From NCBI GenBank assembly GCA_026391795.1, contig JAPLDI010000050.1:1-64000 (forward strand): a stretch of 64,000 nt of DNA, given 5' to 3'. Numbering within the stretch: the stretch's first letter is position 1; each line of letters opens with the position of its first letter. Positions 16,716 to 25,261 of this stretch are shown here, one piece after another. A program made the translations under genes and the position numbers. A model generated the notes under the pieces. The model was not told where the DNA came from. It saw only the letters and a list, made by a program, of their open reading frames with translations, and ran no database searches. This stretch comes from Bacteroidota bacterium (GTDB lineage Bacteria > Bacteroidota > Bacteroidia > Bacteroidales > FEN-979).

Positions 16716-17357
16716 ATGGTTTTTACTGATTTTATAAATCGTTTGTCGCACCAGCTTACCTTCCCCTTACCAGGGTTACCGGTTCAATTGCGGATGACTT
16801 CAACCCGAAGGATTCGGGAGATGTCAGCATTTTACCTGCCGGATAAGGCTATTAAAAGCAGCGTCCTTATTCTTCTTTATCCGGGAAGGGAAACATTCCA
16901 ACCCAACTTTGCTGTTACGCTTCGTCCCACTTATAACGGAGTTCACAGCGGACAGATCAGTTTACCGGGAGGACGGTATGAAACTCCGGATGAAACCCTT
17001 ATGCAGACTGCAATCCGTGAGACGTATGAAGAGATTGGAGTGGATCCTGCTCAGATAAACATTCTGGGGCGATTAACAGAACTCTATATTCCGCCGAGCA
17101 ATTACCTGGTTCAGCCTTTTATCGGTTTTACAAGCGGAAGCCCGGCTTTTGTACCCCAGGTAAATGAAGTTGAAAAGATCTTTGAGATCCCTGTAAGTGA
17201 ACTGCTGGATGACAACAACCTTGTTACTCAGGAAATCTCAGCAGGAGGTACTCAGTTTACAGTTCCTTGCTTTTTGATTGAAGGAACGACCATTTGGGGG
17301 GCTACGGCAATGATCTTATCTGAATTCCGGGAAATAGTGCAGCAGATCAGGTTATGA
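16716..17357 (+). CDS. Nudix hydrolase, CoA pyrophosphatase-like (NudL)
   Basis: A 213-residue Nudix protein. The NudL/UPF0035 type is shown by the pre-box segment (GVHSGQISLPGGR) and a Nudix box ending RETYEEIGV (about residues 93-116). The family hydrolyses CoA and its derivatives to phosphopantetheine and 3',5'-ADP. It is divergent from clpS and tail-to-tail with the OsmC gene, the two stops overlapping in TTATGA. Confidence 0.88.
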   Translation: MVFTDFINRLSHQLTFPLPGLPVQLRMTSTRRIREMSAFYLPDKAIKSSVLILLYPGRETFQPNFAVTLRPTYNGVHSGQISLPGGRYETPDETLMQTAIRETYEEIGVDPAQINILGRLTELYIPPSNYLVQPFIGFTSGSPAFVPQVNEVEKIFEIPVSELLDDNNLVTQEISAGGTQFTVPCFLIEGTTIWGATAMILSEFREIVQQIRL

Positions 17358-17786
17358 ATCCTGTAGTATAATCTCATCGGTGATCTCACAGGAGTTTTTC
17401 AGCATGGCAGAAACGGCACAATAGTTATCTCTTGAAAGTCTTACGGCCCGGTTCACTTTTATCCTGATTTCATCATTATCTTTAAAACCGGGACCTGAAA
17501 CAATATAAACCAGGTGGATTTTCTGATAATATTTCGGATAGTCTTCTGTTACTTCTCCCTTTGCACTGATCCTGAAAGCCGTGAATTTTACCTGTTTTTT
17601 CCCAAGGATTGAAACCACATCCATCCCGGTGCAGGCAGCCAGTGCTGACAGAACAACGGGTTTTGGGCGGGGACCATGGCGGGTTCCTCCGAATTTCTCC
17701 TCAGCATCAAAATGAATCTGGTAGCCATCAACATCGGAATCAAATGACATATTACCGATCCAATCGGTATGGATTGCTTCATTCAT
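17352..17786 (-). CDS. OsmC family protein
   Basis: A 144-residue OsmC/Ohr-fold protein: GPRPKPVVLSALAACTGMDVVSIL around the first reactive Cys (about residue 52), and a second Cys in NYCAVSAMLKNSCEI near the C-terminus. The pair of cysteines gives thiol-dependent peroxidase activity against organic hydroperoxides in characterised members. It lies 17 bp upstream of the end of the B12-type operon on the same strand and might be transcribed with it. Confidence 0.88.
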   Translation of the reverse strand: MNEAIHTDWIGNMSFDSDVDGYQIHFDAEEKFGGTRHGPRPKPVVLSALAACTGMDVVSILGKKQVKFTAFRISAKGEVTEDYPKYYQKIHLVYIVSGPGFKDNDEIRIKVNRAVRLSRDNYCAVSAMLKNSCEITDEIILQDS

Positions 17787-17803
17787 CTTAAAGGTGTAAT
17801 TTT

Positions 17804-18925
17804 TTATTTTTTCTTTGATGCTGTCGTAAAACAGAAAGACCCAGGGATCCTGCCTGCCGGGAATGTCCCCAGGAGGGATGCAGTTGATTGATCATACTGG
17901 TATACCGTTCCGTTTTGAATATAATCTTTGGCATCGGACACAAAGATATTTCCATTCGTCGGGTTGATCCCAAGGCCATAGAAAAGATGCTGGTTGGAGG
18001 GAATCAATGGGGCGGTTGGGATGACTGTTGCAGACACAGGCATCTGGTAGACACCATTGTTAAGAAAATAGAGGGTATCCTTTTGATTGTTTATACAAAG
18101 CCTTGATGGAACTCCACCAGAAAAGGTGAAGGTTCTGTCAACAAGGCGCAATGAAGGGTCTATCCTTATAAGGGTCGGAGCCTCAACCTGATCAAAGCCG
18201 CCGGTGCAGAGAACCCATATTTTATCTTTTTTATCCATCACCATGCAGATGGGCTCTTTGCCTGTTTTGATGCTGTCAACAATCTGGTCTGACTTTGTAT
18301 CAATGACCAGGATTCTCGCATTCCGCTGCGCAGTGGGCAGACCCATGTTCCCGATGGTAGTGACAAACATGTAGTTGTTGAACCGTATCATGGATTCGGT
18401 CCAGCTGTTGGTCGGGATGGATTTCTTTATATTCAGTGTTGTCAGGTCAATTACCGACACACTCAGATTCATGTTGGTCACGTAGGCTTTCGAAGAATCG
18501 AAGATGGCCATGAAACGGGGAGAACTGAACCCGGTCATGGTTCTTATTGATTTAAAGTCTTTAAGGGATACAACTTCAATGGTGTTTGAATTATTCACAA
18601 TGATGAACCCCATGTTGTTAAAGGTCAGCATGCTTTCCGCAACGTCACCCAGGAGGCGGTCATTATGTGTTTTGAAGACATCCTGTTCAACGGTTGTGTC
18701 TTTCGTATTGATAAATGTAATAGAGGCATTTCCTGAATTGAAGTTCCCTTCATTCACAACGAAGATCCCGTTCTCATAGGATTTATTTACCGGCGGAGGA
18801 GTTACCGTTGTTGAATCTTCACGTATCGGCGTCTTACTACAAGACAATACAACGGGAATAAGAAGCAGGATGGAGATAAATTTCGAAGCAGCAGAGGTAT
18901 ATATGTTCTTTTTGTTTAAAATCAC
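17804..18925 (-). CDS. DUF5074/BtuG-like beta-propeller lipoprotein
   Basis: A 373-residue lipoprotein (lipobox VVLSC, Cys at about 29). The body is a YncE/DUF5074 beta-propeller beginning GIFVVNEGNFNSGNASITFI, the signature seen in Bacteroides BtuG proteins, which bind vitamin B12 at the surface with picomolar affinity and sit on BtuB. The TonB receptor gene is 39 bp upstream in the same operon, supporting a receptor-lid partnership. Whether the ligand here is a corrinoid is inference from family and context. Confidence 0.85.
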   Translation of the reverse strand: MILNKKNIYTSAASKFISILLLIPVVLSCSKTPIREDSTTVTPPPVNKSYENGIFVVNEGNFNSGNASITFINTKDTTVEQDVFKTHNDRLLGDVAESMLTFNNMGFIIVNNSNTIEVVSLKDFKSIRTMTGFSSPRFMAIFDSSKAYVTNMNLSVSVIDLTTLNIKKSIPTNSWTESMIRFNNYMFVTTIGNMGLPTAQRNARILVIDTKSDQIVDSIKTGKEPICMVMDKKDKIWVLCTGGFDQVEAPTLIRIDPSLRLVDRTFTFSGGVPSRLCINNQKDTLYFLNNGVYQMPVSATVIPTAPLIPSNQHLFYGLGINPTNGNIFVSDAKDYIQNGTVYQYDQSTASLLGTFPAGRIPGSFCFTTASKKK

Positions 18926-18964
18926 TTTGTAAATGTTTAATAAAGCAGGAATACCTTTATGCTA

Positions 18965-20884
18965 TTATTTTCTGAAATTAAATTTCAGCATCAATGCATA
19001 ATTGCGCCCAGGCATAGGCCTGTTCGCAATTGACTGGTAATCGAGATCAAACAAATTATTCAAATTCAGCTGTAAAGATAGTGTAATTTTTTTCAATTGA
19101 AAGTTTTTCCCCAAAATTATATTAGAAAGATAGTAACCGGGCATATAAGTGCTGTTATCCGGACTGGTATACCTTTCACTGATATAGGAAAAAACATAAG
19201 AACCATAAAAGCCGATAATGGAAACGCCGAGCGTTGAGTTAAACGTATTGACCGGCGTATAGATGAGTTGTTTTCCCATGGTACTGTCACCGGGAAAAAG
19301 TGGTTTTTCATTCGTCGATCTGCAATAGTTCCATGTATTGCTGGATGAGAACCTGAACCGCCAGATGTTCCACGCAAGATTTAGCCCTGCTTCTACTCCC
19401 CTGGCGTGGACTTCGCTGATATTCTGGGGTTCAAAAAGGCCTGAAGAATTTGGTTTCCAGAGTATCTGGTTGATGATCTTTGAGTAGTAGCCAGTGAGTG
19501 TAGTTTCAAGAAAAAAACCTTTGTCCTTCTTCCCGAAGTTGTAAACCGTGCCGGCTTCGATGGCATAATCTGTTTCAGGTTTCAATTCAGCATTGCCATA
19601 CGGTTCAAAATAAAGATCATTTAATGAGGGATAGCGGTAATTACGACAAAGGTTCGTTGAAAAGGAAAGATTGATCTTTTTAAAAGGTTTGTATTCAATG
19701 GCCAGTGCAGGAATAAACGGCAGGAATTTGCTGTCGATCATATCCTGTCTAAGGACCAGCGACAGCTGAAGCCATCTTACCACACTGTAATTGAATTCGG
19801 CAAAGAGTCCAATTGTACTCCTTGTTTTCTCTCCATTGTATGAATCCGAAATAACCCAGTCAGCATTGTACTCAGCCCCCGGTCTGATCGTTAATTTTTT
19901 GATTCCTGACCAGACCAGCCTGAAACGGTTGGCCCAGGAGTAGGAATGGTGGTTCCAGGTATTATCTTCAAGTGTATATCGCATGAACTGATCAACCATG
20001 GACGAACGCAGAGTAAAATAATAGTTGGAGTCAGAGCGTCTCCATTCCGCCATGCTTCGGATGGTCTGGTCCTTTTGTTCTTCTTTATGAACATTTTCGG
20101 TATTGGTTGTGATGGGTGGAATCTGGTGATTATTAATACTATACCAGATACGGGCCGTAAGGATATCTTTTTTCGACAACCTGAAAAATGCTTCCTGGGT
20201 GATTCCCCCCAGAACATAAACTGCATTGGAAAGTTTCTCAGTGGATTTGGTCTGGTCGTTATTGTAGGGAAAATTATTCAGTGCATTGGAATAGTTGATC
20301 TTTGTTATCGATTGCACATTCTGGTTCCCAATTGCCAGGCAGGCATCGGTTGTATAGTTGTTAAAGCTTGCTAAGGTTTGAGCCAGCATCACATTGATGC
20401 TGTTGTTCCAATCCGGGTTACTGACAAGATTGATCACTCCCCCGAAGGCCCCGCTGGTTCTGGCGACGGTTGCAGCACCGTAAAGTATCTCAAGGCTTTC
20501 AAACTGTGAGACTGGTATCTGAGAAAGGTCTGTCTGGCCCAGCATGGGCGAATTAATACAGATCCCGTTCCATTCAACCTGGGTATGGTTGGCAGAGGTT
20601 CCACGGAATGAGGGTGTTGATAGGCTTCCGTTCCCGTACGATTTCACAAAGACCGTTGAATGCTGTGACAGGATTGTCGAAAGATCCGCACTCAGGTACT
20701 GAACAAGAATATTGGAATCAATCCGTATTTTCTTGAACCCATCATTGCGGAGCGTAAAATTTCCGGAAACTTCAACCTGGGGAAGATGCAATGTATCATT
20801 CAGGCTCTGTGAGAAAAGAAAGCAGCCCTGAAAACATAAAATCAAAAATAAAACAAATCGTGTATGTGTAGTGTTTCTTGTCAA
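18965..20884 (-). CDS. TonB-dependent outer-membrane receptor, BtuB-like
   Basis: A 639-residue receptor. Signal peptide to about residue 26 (CFLFSQ), plug domain (about 40-160: QVEVSGNFTLRN, PSFRGTSANHTQVEWNGICINSPMLGQTDLSQIP, GAFGGVINL), then a beta-barrel ending LMLKFNFRK with a terminal aromatic. No carboxypeptidase-like N-terminal domain, so it is the short BtuB-type rather than SusC. Flanking DUF5074 propellers on both sides of the operon point to corrinoid uptake. It imports its ligand using ExbBD-TonB energy; those genes are not in the window. Confidence 0.88.
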   Translation of the reverse strand: MTRNTTHTRFVLFLILCFQGCFLFSQSLNDTLHLPQVEVSGNFTLRNDGFKKIRIDSNILVQYLSADLSTILSQHSTVFVKSYGNGSLSTPSFRGTSANHTQVEWNGICINSPMLGQTDLSQIPVSQFESLEILYGAATVARTSGAFGGVINLVSNPDWNNSINVMLAQTLASFNNYTTDACLAIGNQNVQSITKINYSNALNNFPYNNDQTKSTEKLSNAVYVLGGITQEAFFRLSKKDILTARIWYSINNHQIPPITTNTENVHKEEQKDQTIRSMAEWRRSDSNYYFTLRSSMVDQFMRYTLEDNTWNHHSYSWANRFRLVWSGIKKLTIRPGAEYNADWVISDSYNGEKTRSTIGLFAEFNYSVVRWLQLSLVLRQDMIDSKFLPFIPALAIEYKPFKKINLSFSTNLCRNYRYPSLNDLYFEPYGNAELKPETDYAIEAGTVYNFGKKDKGFFLETTLTGYYSKIINQILWKPNSSGLFEPQNISEVHARGVEAGLNLAWNIWRFRFSSSNTWNYCRSTNEKPLFPGDSTMGKQLIYTPVNTFNSTLGVSIIGFYGSYVFSYISERYTSPDNSTYMPGYYLSNIILGKNFQLKKITLSLQLNLNNLFDLDYQSIANRPMPGRNYALMLKFNFRK

Positions 20885-20911
20885 ATATGTAATTTACGTT
20901 CCTTGAACAAG

Positions 20912-21904
20912 CTAAATCCGGACAATCTTCTTTTCCACCGTTGTTCCGTTTTCAAGGGTAAAGGTACAAAAATAGATCCCGGAGGAAAGAAAAGTTAAAT
21001 CAATCGTTGAATTGTTTGGTAAACCTTTCTTTTCCCAGACCATCTTTCCTGAAATATCATGAATAACAATGTCAAATATAGATCCGATGAACAGGTTGAT
21101 GGTAATCCTGTCAATTACCGGGTTTGGATACAAATACAAGACCTGGTCACCCGTGGAGTATGAAAAATGAAGCACTCCCACCGCGTCGAGATCGAATCCG
21201 CCTGTATTGAAAGGCGTCGGCCAGGGATCATTTACAATATTTCCCTGTGAATCGTACCTGGCGATGGACGGTTTGATGGATCCGACTGCATCAATGATCT
21301 TGATATGCGTTATACGGGTAATATCCAGCCCGGGTGTCCCGTCAAGGAGAGCCAGGTCGAACGGGGTACCATAATCGACCCGGTATTTTCCGGCGAGATT
21401 ATCGATCTTTGTTGCATCGAGTGTTCCAAAAGTTGTAATCTGCTTGGATGTTTGCGTCAGTGAGACAGCCGGAAACCTGAAATAATTAACCCCATCGGAG
21501 CTGACTTCCACGAAACCGAGTTCAAGGAAAGTATCGCTAAGCCCGTTTTCAAAAACGGCAAAGTCATACCCCGGTCCGTTCGTAACAGGATGATCAAAGG
21601 TAAGTATAGCATATCCCCCATCGCCGAGACTGACAGGCGCTTCATCAGCCTTACCAAGTGCAGATCCCTCGGTTCCGAAATTGGCTTTATTGTCGCCATC
21701 ATAGGTTAAGGAAGTATCGAAAAGATTGATATATCCTCTCTGAACCACACAGCCCGTGGCCCAACCAACGATTATAACGCTGTCTTTAAAGATTGCAGTT
21801 GATCCCGCCTGACCAGCGGGAGGTGGAAACTGTGCATTACAGGAAATGGAGAAATAAAGAAACGCAGCCCCGATGCAAAGGGCACTTATAAGCTTGGTTC
21901 TCAT
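20912..21904 (-). CDS. T9SS-sorted cell-surface protein of the B12-type operon
   Basis: A 330-residue protein with a signal peptide (to about CNAQ, residue 25), one beta-rich domain (ATGCVVQRGYINL, SLGDGGYAILTFDHPVTNGPGYDFAVFENG, FNTGGFDLDAVGVLHF) and a type A T9SS sorting domain (LYPNPVIDRITINLF ... SSGIYFCTF ... VEKKIVRI). Bacteroides BtuB loci often carry a similar protein annotated only as cell-surface protein. It is 27 bp upstream of the TonB receptor. A corrinoid-binding or capture role is inferred. Confidence 0.85.
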   Translation of the reverse strand: MRTKLISALCIGAAFLYFSISCNAQFPPPAGQAGSTAIFKDSVIIVGWATGCVVQRGYINLFDTSLTYDGDNKANFGTEGSALGKADEAPVSLGDGGYAILTFDHPVTNGPGYDFAVFENGLSDTFLELGFVEVSSDGVNYFRFPAVSLTQTSKQITTFGTLDATKIDNLAGKYRVDYGTPFDLALLDGTPGLDITRITHIKIIDAVGSIKPSIARYDSQGNIVNDPWPTPFNTGGFDLDAVGVLHFSYSTGDQVLYLYPNPVIDRITINLFIGSIFDIVIHDISGKMVWEKKGLPNNSTIDLTFLSSGIYFCTFTLENGTTVEKKIVRI

Positions 21905-21976
21905 TCGTTACGAAAAACAATCTGTAGGTACCTGAAGGTTACAACCATGGATCGGGCTATTTATGCCTTCTTCCGG

Positions 21977-23293
21977 TTATCTCTTGATAAACTTCCTGAC
22001 CTTTGTTCCCTGGCTGTTCATGAAAGATATAAGGTAGACTCCCGATGGATAATCAGCAACACTGATCCGGATATTGTTTTCACCCTCCCTGACAGGCCTT
22101 GTTTCAATAGTCCTTCCTGTGAGATCAAGGATTTTAATTTCATTCAGATTCGTGGCATTGCCAACATTTATGAAGAGATAGTCATTCACCGGGTTCGGAT
22201 AGACTGATACTGACTCCTGAACAGATCCGGAAGGTGCAACCCCGGTAGGAGTACGGAAATCAATGGCACATGCATCTGAATTTAGTCCTGTAGTATAACT
22301 TGTAAGGGAATCTCCTGCGAAAGAAAATACGAAGCCTTTGCTGTATGACGTACGGTTACCGATATTGGTGTAGAATTTATTATTAAGGTAATCAACCCCA
22401 ACCGAATGGATCTCGACTGCCCCGGCTGAGCCGAAATAATTGATAATCGCGGTATCAGCGATGGCCTGTGTGTCAAGGTTGTAAGATCCGATACTGTTGT
22501 TTATTCCAAGGAAAAGAAGGTTCCCGGCGATACCATATCCCGGTCCTACTTTAACGTTCAATACGTTGGTGACAAAGGTGCCGGTTGCAGGGTCATACCG
22601 CGTAATACTTCCAACAGTTCCTCCTCCATAGGGCGTCTTGTTGACACAATAAATATATCCGCCATAAGGATAGACGCTCCTGCTTCCAACAGCTGTTGGC
22701 CCAAAGTTAACAATGCTTTCAAGTTTCCAGGTGGTTGCATCAATGATGGCCATTCGTCCATTAATACCCTGGTATCCACTATCCACAGCAACATATGCAT
22801 GTTTGTTGTAAACACAAACACCCTGGCAATCACCGGCAATGCTGTCAACCAGGGCGATCATACTCAGATCATCGGCATTCAGCACCTCAACGCGAAAACG
22901 GCCAATCGGATATTCTTTTGTGATGATCAGCCGGTTGTTGTTGTAAAGACCCAGTTTATTGATTCCGGAGTCTTTGACGGCGGCTAACCTCTGGTACGTA
23001 TCAATGTTGTATTTGACAATAGAATCCTCGGCTGTGACAAAGGCGAAATTATCGCTTACAAGCACATCCTGAGTACTTTGAGTATAGATCGTATTGAAAA
23101 CCGTCACGGCCTGAGTGGAAAGGTTATAGGATTCAATGGTCACATAATCTGCATAGGGCGGTGTACTCTCAAATTTTCCTCCATTGGCAATGATCACCTG
23201 GCGGGCCGATGTTGTGCCCTGTGCCAGAACCGATAGGCTACCTGAAAGAAAAAACAGAACCAGTGATAGCAAAAAGAGAAAATACTTTTTCAT
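21977..23293 (-). CDS. T9SS-sorted DUF5074/YncE propeller, first gene of the B12-type operon
   Basis: A 438-residue protein with a signal peptide (to about LAQG, residue 26), a YncE/DUF5074-type propeller (GKFESTPPYADYVTIESYNL; GINKLGLYNNNRLIITKEYPIGRFRVEVLN; SAGAVEIHSVGVDYLNNKFYTNIG) and a type A T9SS domain (VYPNPVNDYLFINVG ... PSGVYLISF ... VRKFIKR). It looks like a BtuG-like propeller delivered by T9SS instead of as a lipoprotein. It is preceded by a strong promoter with an overlapping palindrome; no cobalamin-riboswitch box was visible in the 142-bp upstream gap. Confidence 0.85.
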   Translation of the reverse strand: MKKYFLFLLSLVLFFLSGSLSVLAQGTTSARQVIIANGGKFESTPPYADYVTIESYNLSTQAVTVFNTIYTQSTQDVLVSDNFAFVTAEDSIVKYNIDTYQRLAAVKDSGINKLGLYNNNRLIITKEYPIGRFRVEVLNADDLSMIALVDSIAGDCQGVCVYNKHAYVAVDSGYQGINGRMAIIDATTWKLESIVNFGPTAVGSRSVYPYGGYIYCVNKTPYGGGTVGSITRYDPATGTFVTNVLNVKVGPGYGIAGNLLFLGINNSIGSYNLDTQAIADTAIINYFGSAGAVEIHSVGVDYLNNKFYTNIGNRTSYSKGFVFSFAGDSLTSYTTGLNSDACAIDFRTPTGVAPSGSVQESVSVYPNPVNDYLFINVGNATNLNEIKILDLTGRTIETRPVREGENNIRISVADYPSGVYLISFMNSQGTKVRKFIKR

Positions 23294-23352
23294 ATTGATA
23301 GATGTTTAAAGGGTCGACGATAGGTTAATAAACAAAATTAGTATACTAGATA

Positions 23353-23392
23353 ATACTTTTACAAAAGTATAAAATATTTTGCTTGGTATCAA
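23353..23392 (-). promoter_or_regulatory. Promoter of the B12-type operon with overlapping palindrome
   Basis: On the minus strand TTG (23392-23390), 20 bases, TACTTTTG (23369-23362). The -7 box is half of an 18-bp palindrome ATACTTTT-AC-AAAAGTAT (23353-23370), a candidate operator. A second perfect -7 box, TAATTTTG, lies at 23340-23333. The leader is about 65 nt from the first and shorter from the second. Confidence 0.65.
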
Positions 23393-23435
23393 TAATTGTG
23401 ATAATTTTACTGACCTTTTATAACTGACTGAACCT

Positions 23436-23660
23436 ATGAGTTTGACCCGGAACCGGTGGATATTATATTCATTCCTATTTCTGTTTTCAGTTATAATTTC
23501 TTCGTGTGCATCTCATTCAAGGGAATCTATCTGTAAAGGAAACAACACCTACCGGGGTTACAACCCAAAAAAGAACAAGAGCAGATACAACGTGAAGTAT
23601 GATGCAAAAAGCAGGTCGGTCAGAAAAGATTATGTGATCAAGAATGGCATCGCGCATTAG
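23436..23660 (+). CDS. Small lipoprotein
   Basis: A 74-residue protein with a signal peptide and lipobox (FSVIISSCASHS, Cys at about 24), followed by a short basic Tyr/Lys/Asn-rich tail (YRGYNPKKNKSRYNVKYDAK). The end overlaps the start of the serine hydrolase by 17 bp, so the two are coupled. No known family; similar small basic lipoproteins are common in Bacteroidota. Confidence 0.7.
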   Translation: MSLTRNRWILYSFLFLFSVIISSCASHSRESICKGNNTYRGYNPKKNKSRYNVKYDAKSRSVRKDYVIKNGIAH

Positions 23661-24765
23661 AAGGATCACCTTCCAGGTGTTTTGTTTCTGCTGTCTTTCC
23701 TTTACTTCATGTCATGTTGCCCGTTATGTTTACTGGAATTATGCCGATGTAAGCGACTATAAAAAGTTTCCGGCAGATACAGTCCGGCCGGGCCTTTCAC
23801 CGCACAGTTTATCCAGGGCACTTCTTCAGAATGAACTTCATACACCTGCAAAATTCAGCAGCAGTAAGGATTCCGGAAATCTGGAGAAATTCCTTTCGGC
23901 ACAAAAAACGCTCGCCTTTCTCATTCTCAGGAAGGACACAATTATTTATGAATCTTACTTTAACGGATATGACAAGCTTTCGGTGATTCCATCTTTTTCT
24001 GTTGCTAAATCCTTCGTTTCCGCCATGATCGGAATTGCTGTATCCGAAGGATCCATTAAGGATATCCACCAGCCGGTGACAGATTATCTGCCTGAACTGA
24101 AAGATCCCGGCTTTAAAAAAGTGACGCTGGAAGACATTCTGACAATGCGGTCGGGAATAAAGTTCAATGAAGGATACAGCAACCCGTTTGGGGAAGCTGC
24201 TAAGTTCTATTACGGTTTGAATCTGCGTCGTTATACGCTTAAACTGAAGGTTGTGAAATCCCCTGGCAAAGAGTACGACTACCAGAGCGGAAACACGCAG
24301 ATCCTCTCAATGGTCCTTGAGAAAGCAACCGGAATGAGGCTGGCAACCTATTTTGAGGAGAAGATCTGGAAACCCATGGGAGCCGGTCATCCTGCCACAT
24401 GGAGCCTTGACAGCAAAAAGCACAGGGAAGCCAAGTCGTTTTGCTGCATCAATGCAGTGCCTGAAGATTTTGCCTTGTTCGGTCAGCTTTACCTTGATAA
24501 AGGTGTGTCAGGAGGTCATGAAGTTGTTCCTTCGTCCTGGGTTGATGAAACCCTGAAGATTCAGAATGACTCCAGGGATTCACAGGGTTATCCTTACACC
24601 TATTTTTGGAGGGTACTGAACAACGGCAGTTTTTTTGCCAAAGGAATTCTGGGGCAGTTCATATTTGTATGCCCCCAAAAACAGGTTGTGATCATTCGAA
24701 TGGGAGAAAGTGCTGGAGATCTTGACTGGCCGGAATTTTTTGGTCAGCTGACCAGTCAGTTATGA
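23644..24765 (+). CDS. Serine hydrolase of the class C beta-lactamase/PBP4* family
   Basis: A 373-residue envelope protein, lipobox FTSC (Cys 23). SxxK motif SVAK at Ser119-Lys122, second motif in YDYQSGNTQILSMVLEKATG (about 217-236), and the family block ILTMRSGIKFNEGY. Members are esterases, D-amino-acid peptidases or amidases, and the true substrate cannot be told. It is coupled to the small lipoprotein upstream. The stop overlaps the stop of the convergent thioesterase in TTATGA. Confidence 0.87.
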   Translation: MASRIRRITFQVFCFCCLSFTSCHVARYVYWNYADVSDYKKFPADTVRPGLSPHSLSRALLQNELHTPAKFSSSKDSGNLEKFLSAQKTLAFLILRKDTIIYESYFNGYDKLSVIPSFSVAKSFVSAMIGIAVSEGSIKDIHQPVTDYLPELKDPGFKKVTLEDILTMRSGIKFNEGYSNPFGEAAKFYYGLNLRRYTLKLKVVKSPGKEYDYQSGNTQILSMVLEKATGMRLATYFEEKIWKPMGAGHPATWSLDSKKHREAKSFCCINAVPEDFALFGQLYLDKGVSGGHEVVPSSWVDETLKIQNDSRDSQGYPYTYFWRVLNNGSFFAKGILGQFIFVCPQKQVVIIRMGESAGDLDWPEFFGQLTSQL

Positions 24766-25242
24766 TCCATCGTCAACAAAGGCATCCTCTCCGGGATAGA
24801 AGTATGATTCTTTCGATTTTTTTTCCGAAAATGTGAAGAAAACCACCGTTCCCTCCGAGCAGAGTTCATTCTCTTTATTATAAATGCCGACCCAGATATC
24901 GGCCAGGTTCCTTCTCATCTGAAGTACCCTGGCGCGGATCGTGATCTCACCCCCATTCATATAGACAGGTTTATGGTACCGTACATTCATCGAGGATGTG
25001 AGTCCGGCCACCTTGATCTTTACATAGACCACCCAGCTGGCAATCTCATCCATGATGGTTGCCTGGATTCCTCCATGCAATACCCCATGATAACCCTCAA
25101 ACCGGGGTTTCGGTTCCCATACAGAAAGGATATCATCTCCTTCCTCAAAAAAGGAAAGCTGAAGTCCTGAAAGATGATCAGGTGAACAACCAAAGCAGGA
25201 ATAACCCTCCCTGCCCCTGAAAGGATTCCGGATCTTTCGCAT
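24760..25242 (-). CDS. Hotdog-fold PaaI-type thioesterase
   Basis: A 160-residue protein with the hotdog acyl-CoA thioesterase pattern FEGYHGVLHGGIQATIMDEIASW (about 48-70), where HGG...DE holds the likely catalytic acid. The N-terminus has CFGCSPDHLSGLQL, a typical opening of this subgroup. Cytosolic; hydrolyses an acyl-CoA of unknown chain. It overlaps the convergent serine hydrolase gene by six bases. Confidence 0.87.
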   Translation of the reverse strand: MRKIRNPFRGREGYSCFGCSPDHLSGLQLSFFEEGDDILSVWEPKPRFEGYHGVLHGGIQATIMDEIASWVVYVKIKVAGLTSSMNVRYHKPVYMNGGEITIRARVLQMRRNLADIWVGIYNKENELCSEGTVVFFTFSEKKSKESYFYPGEDAFVDDGS

Positions 25243-25261
25243 GACAATTGAAAAGAGGCTC

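Noticed and set aside
23294-23435. Cobalamin riboswitch upstream of the B12-type operon
   Set aside because: No B12-box-like conserved sequence was seen in the 142-bp gap, and the predicted leader is too short for the usual cobalamin aptamer.
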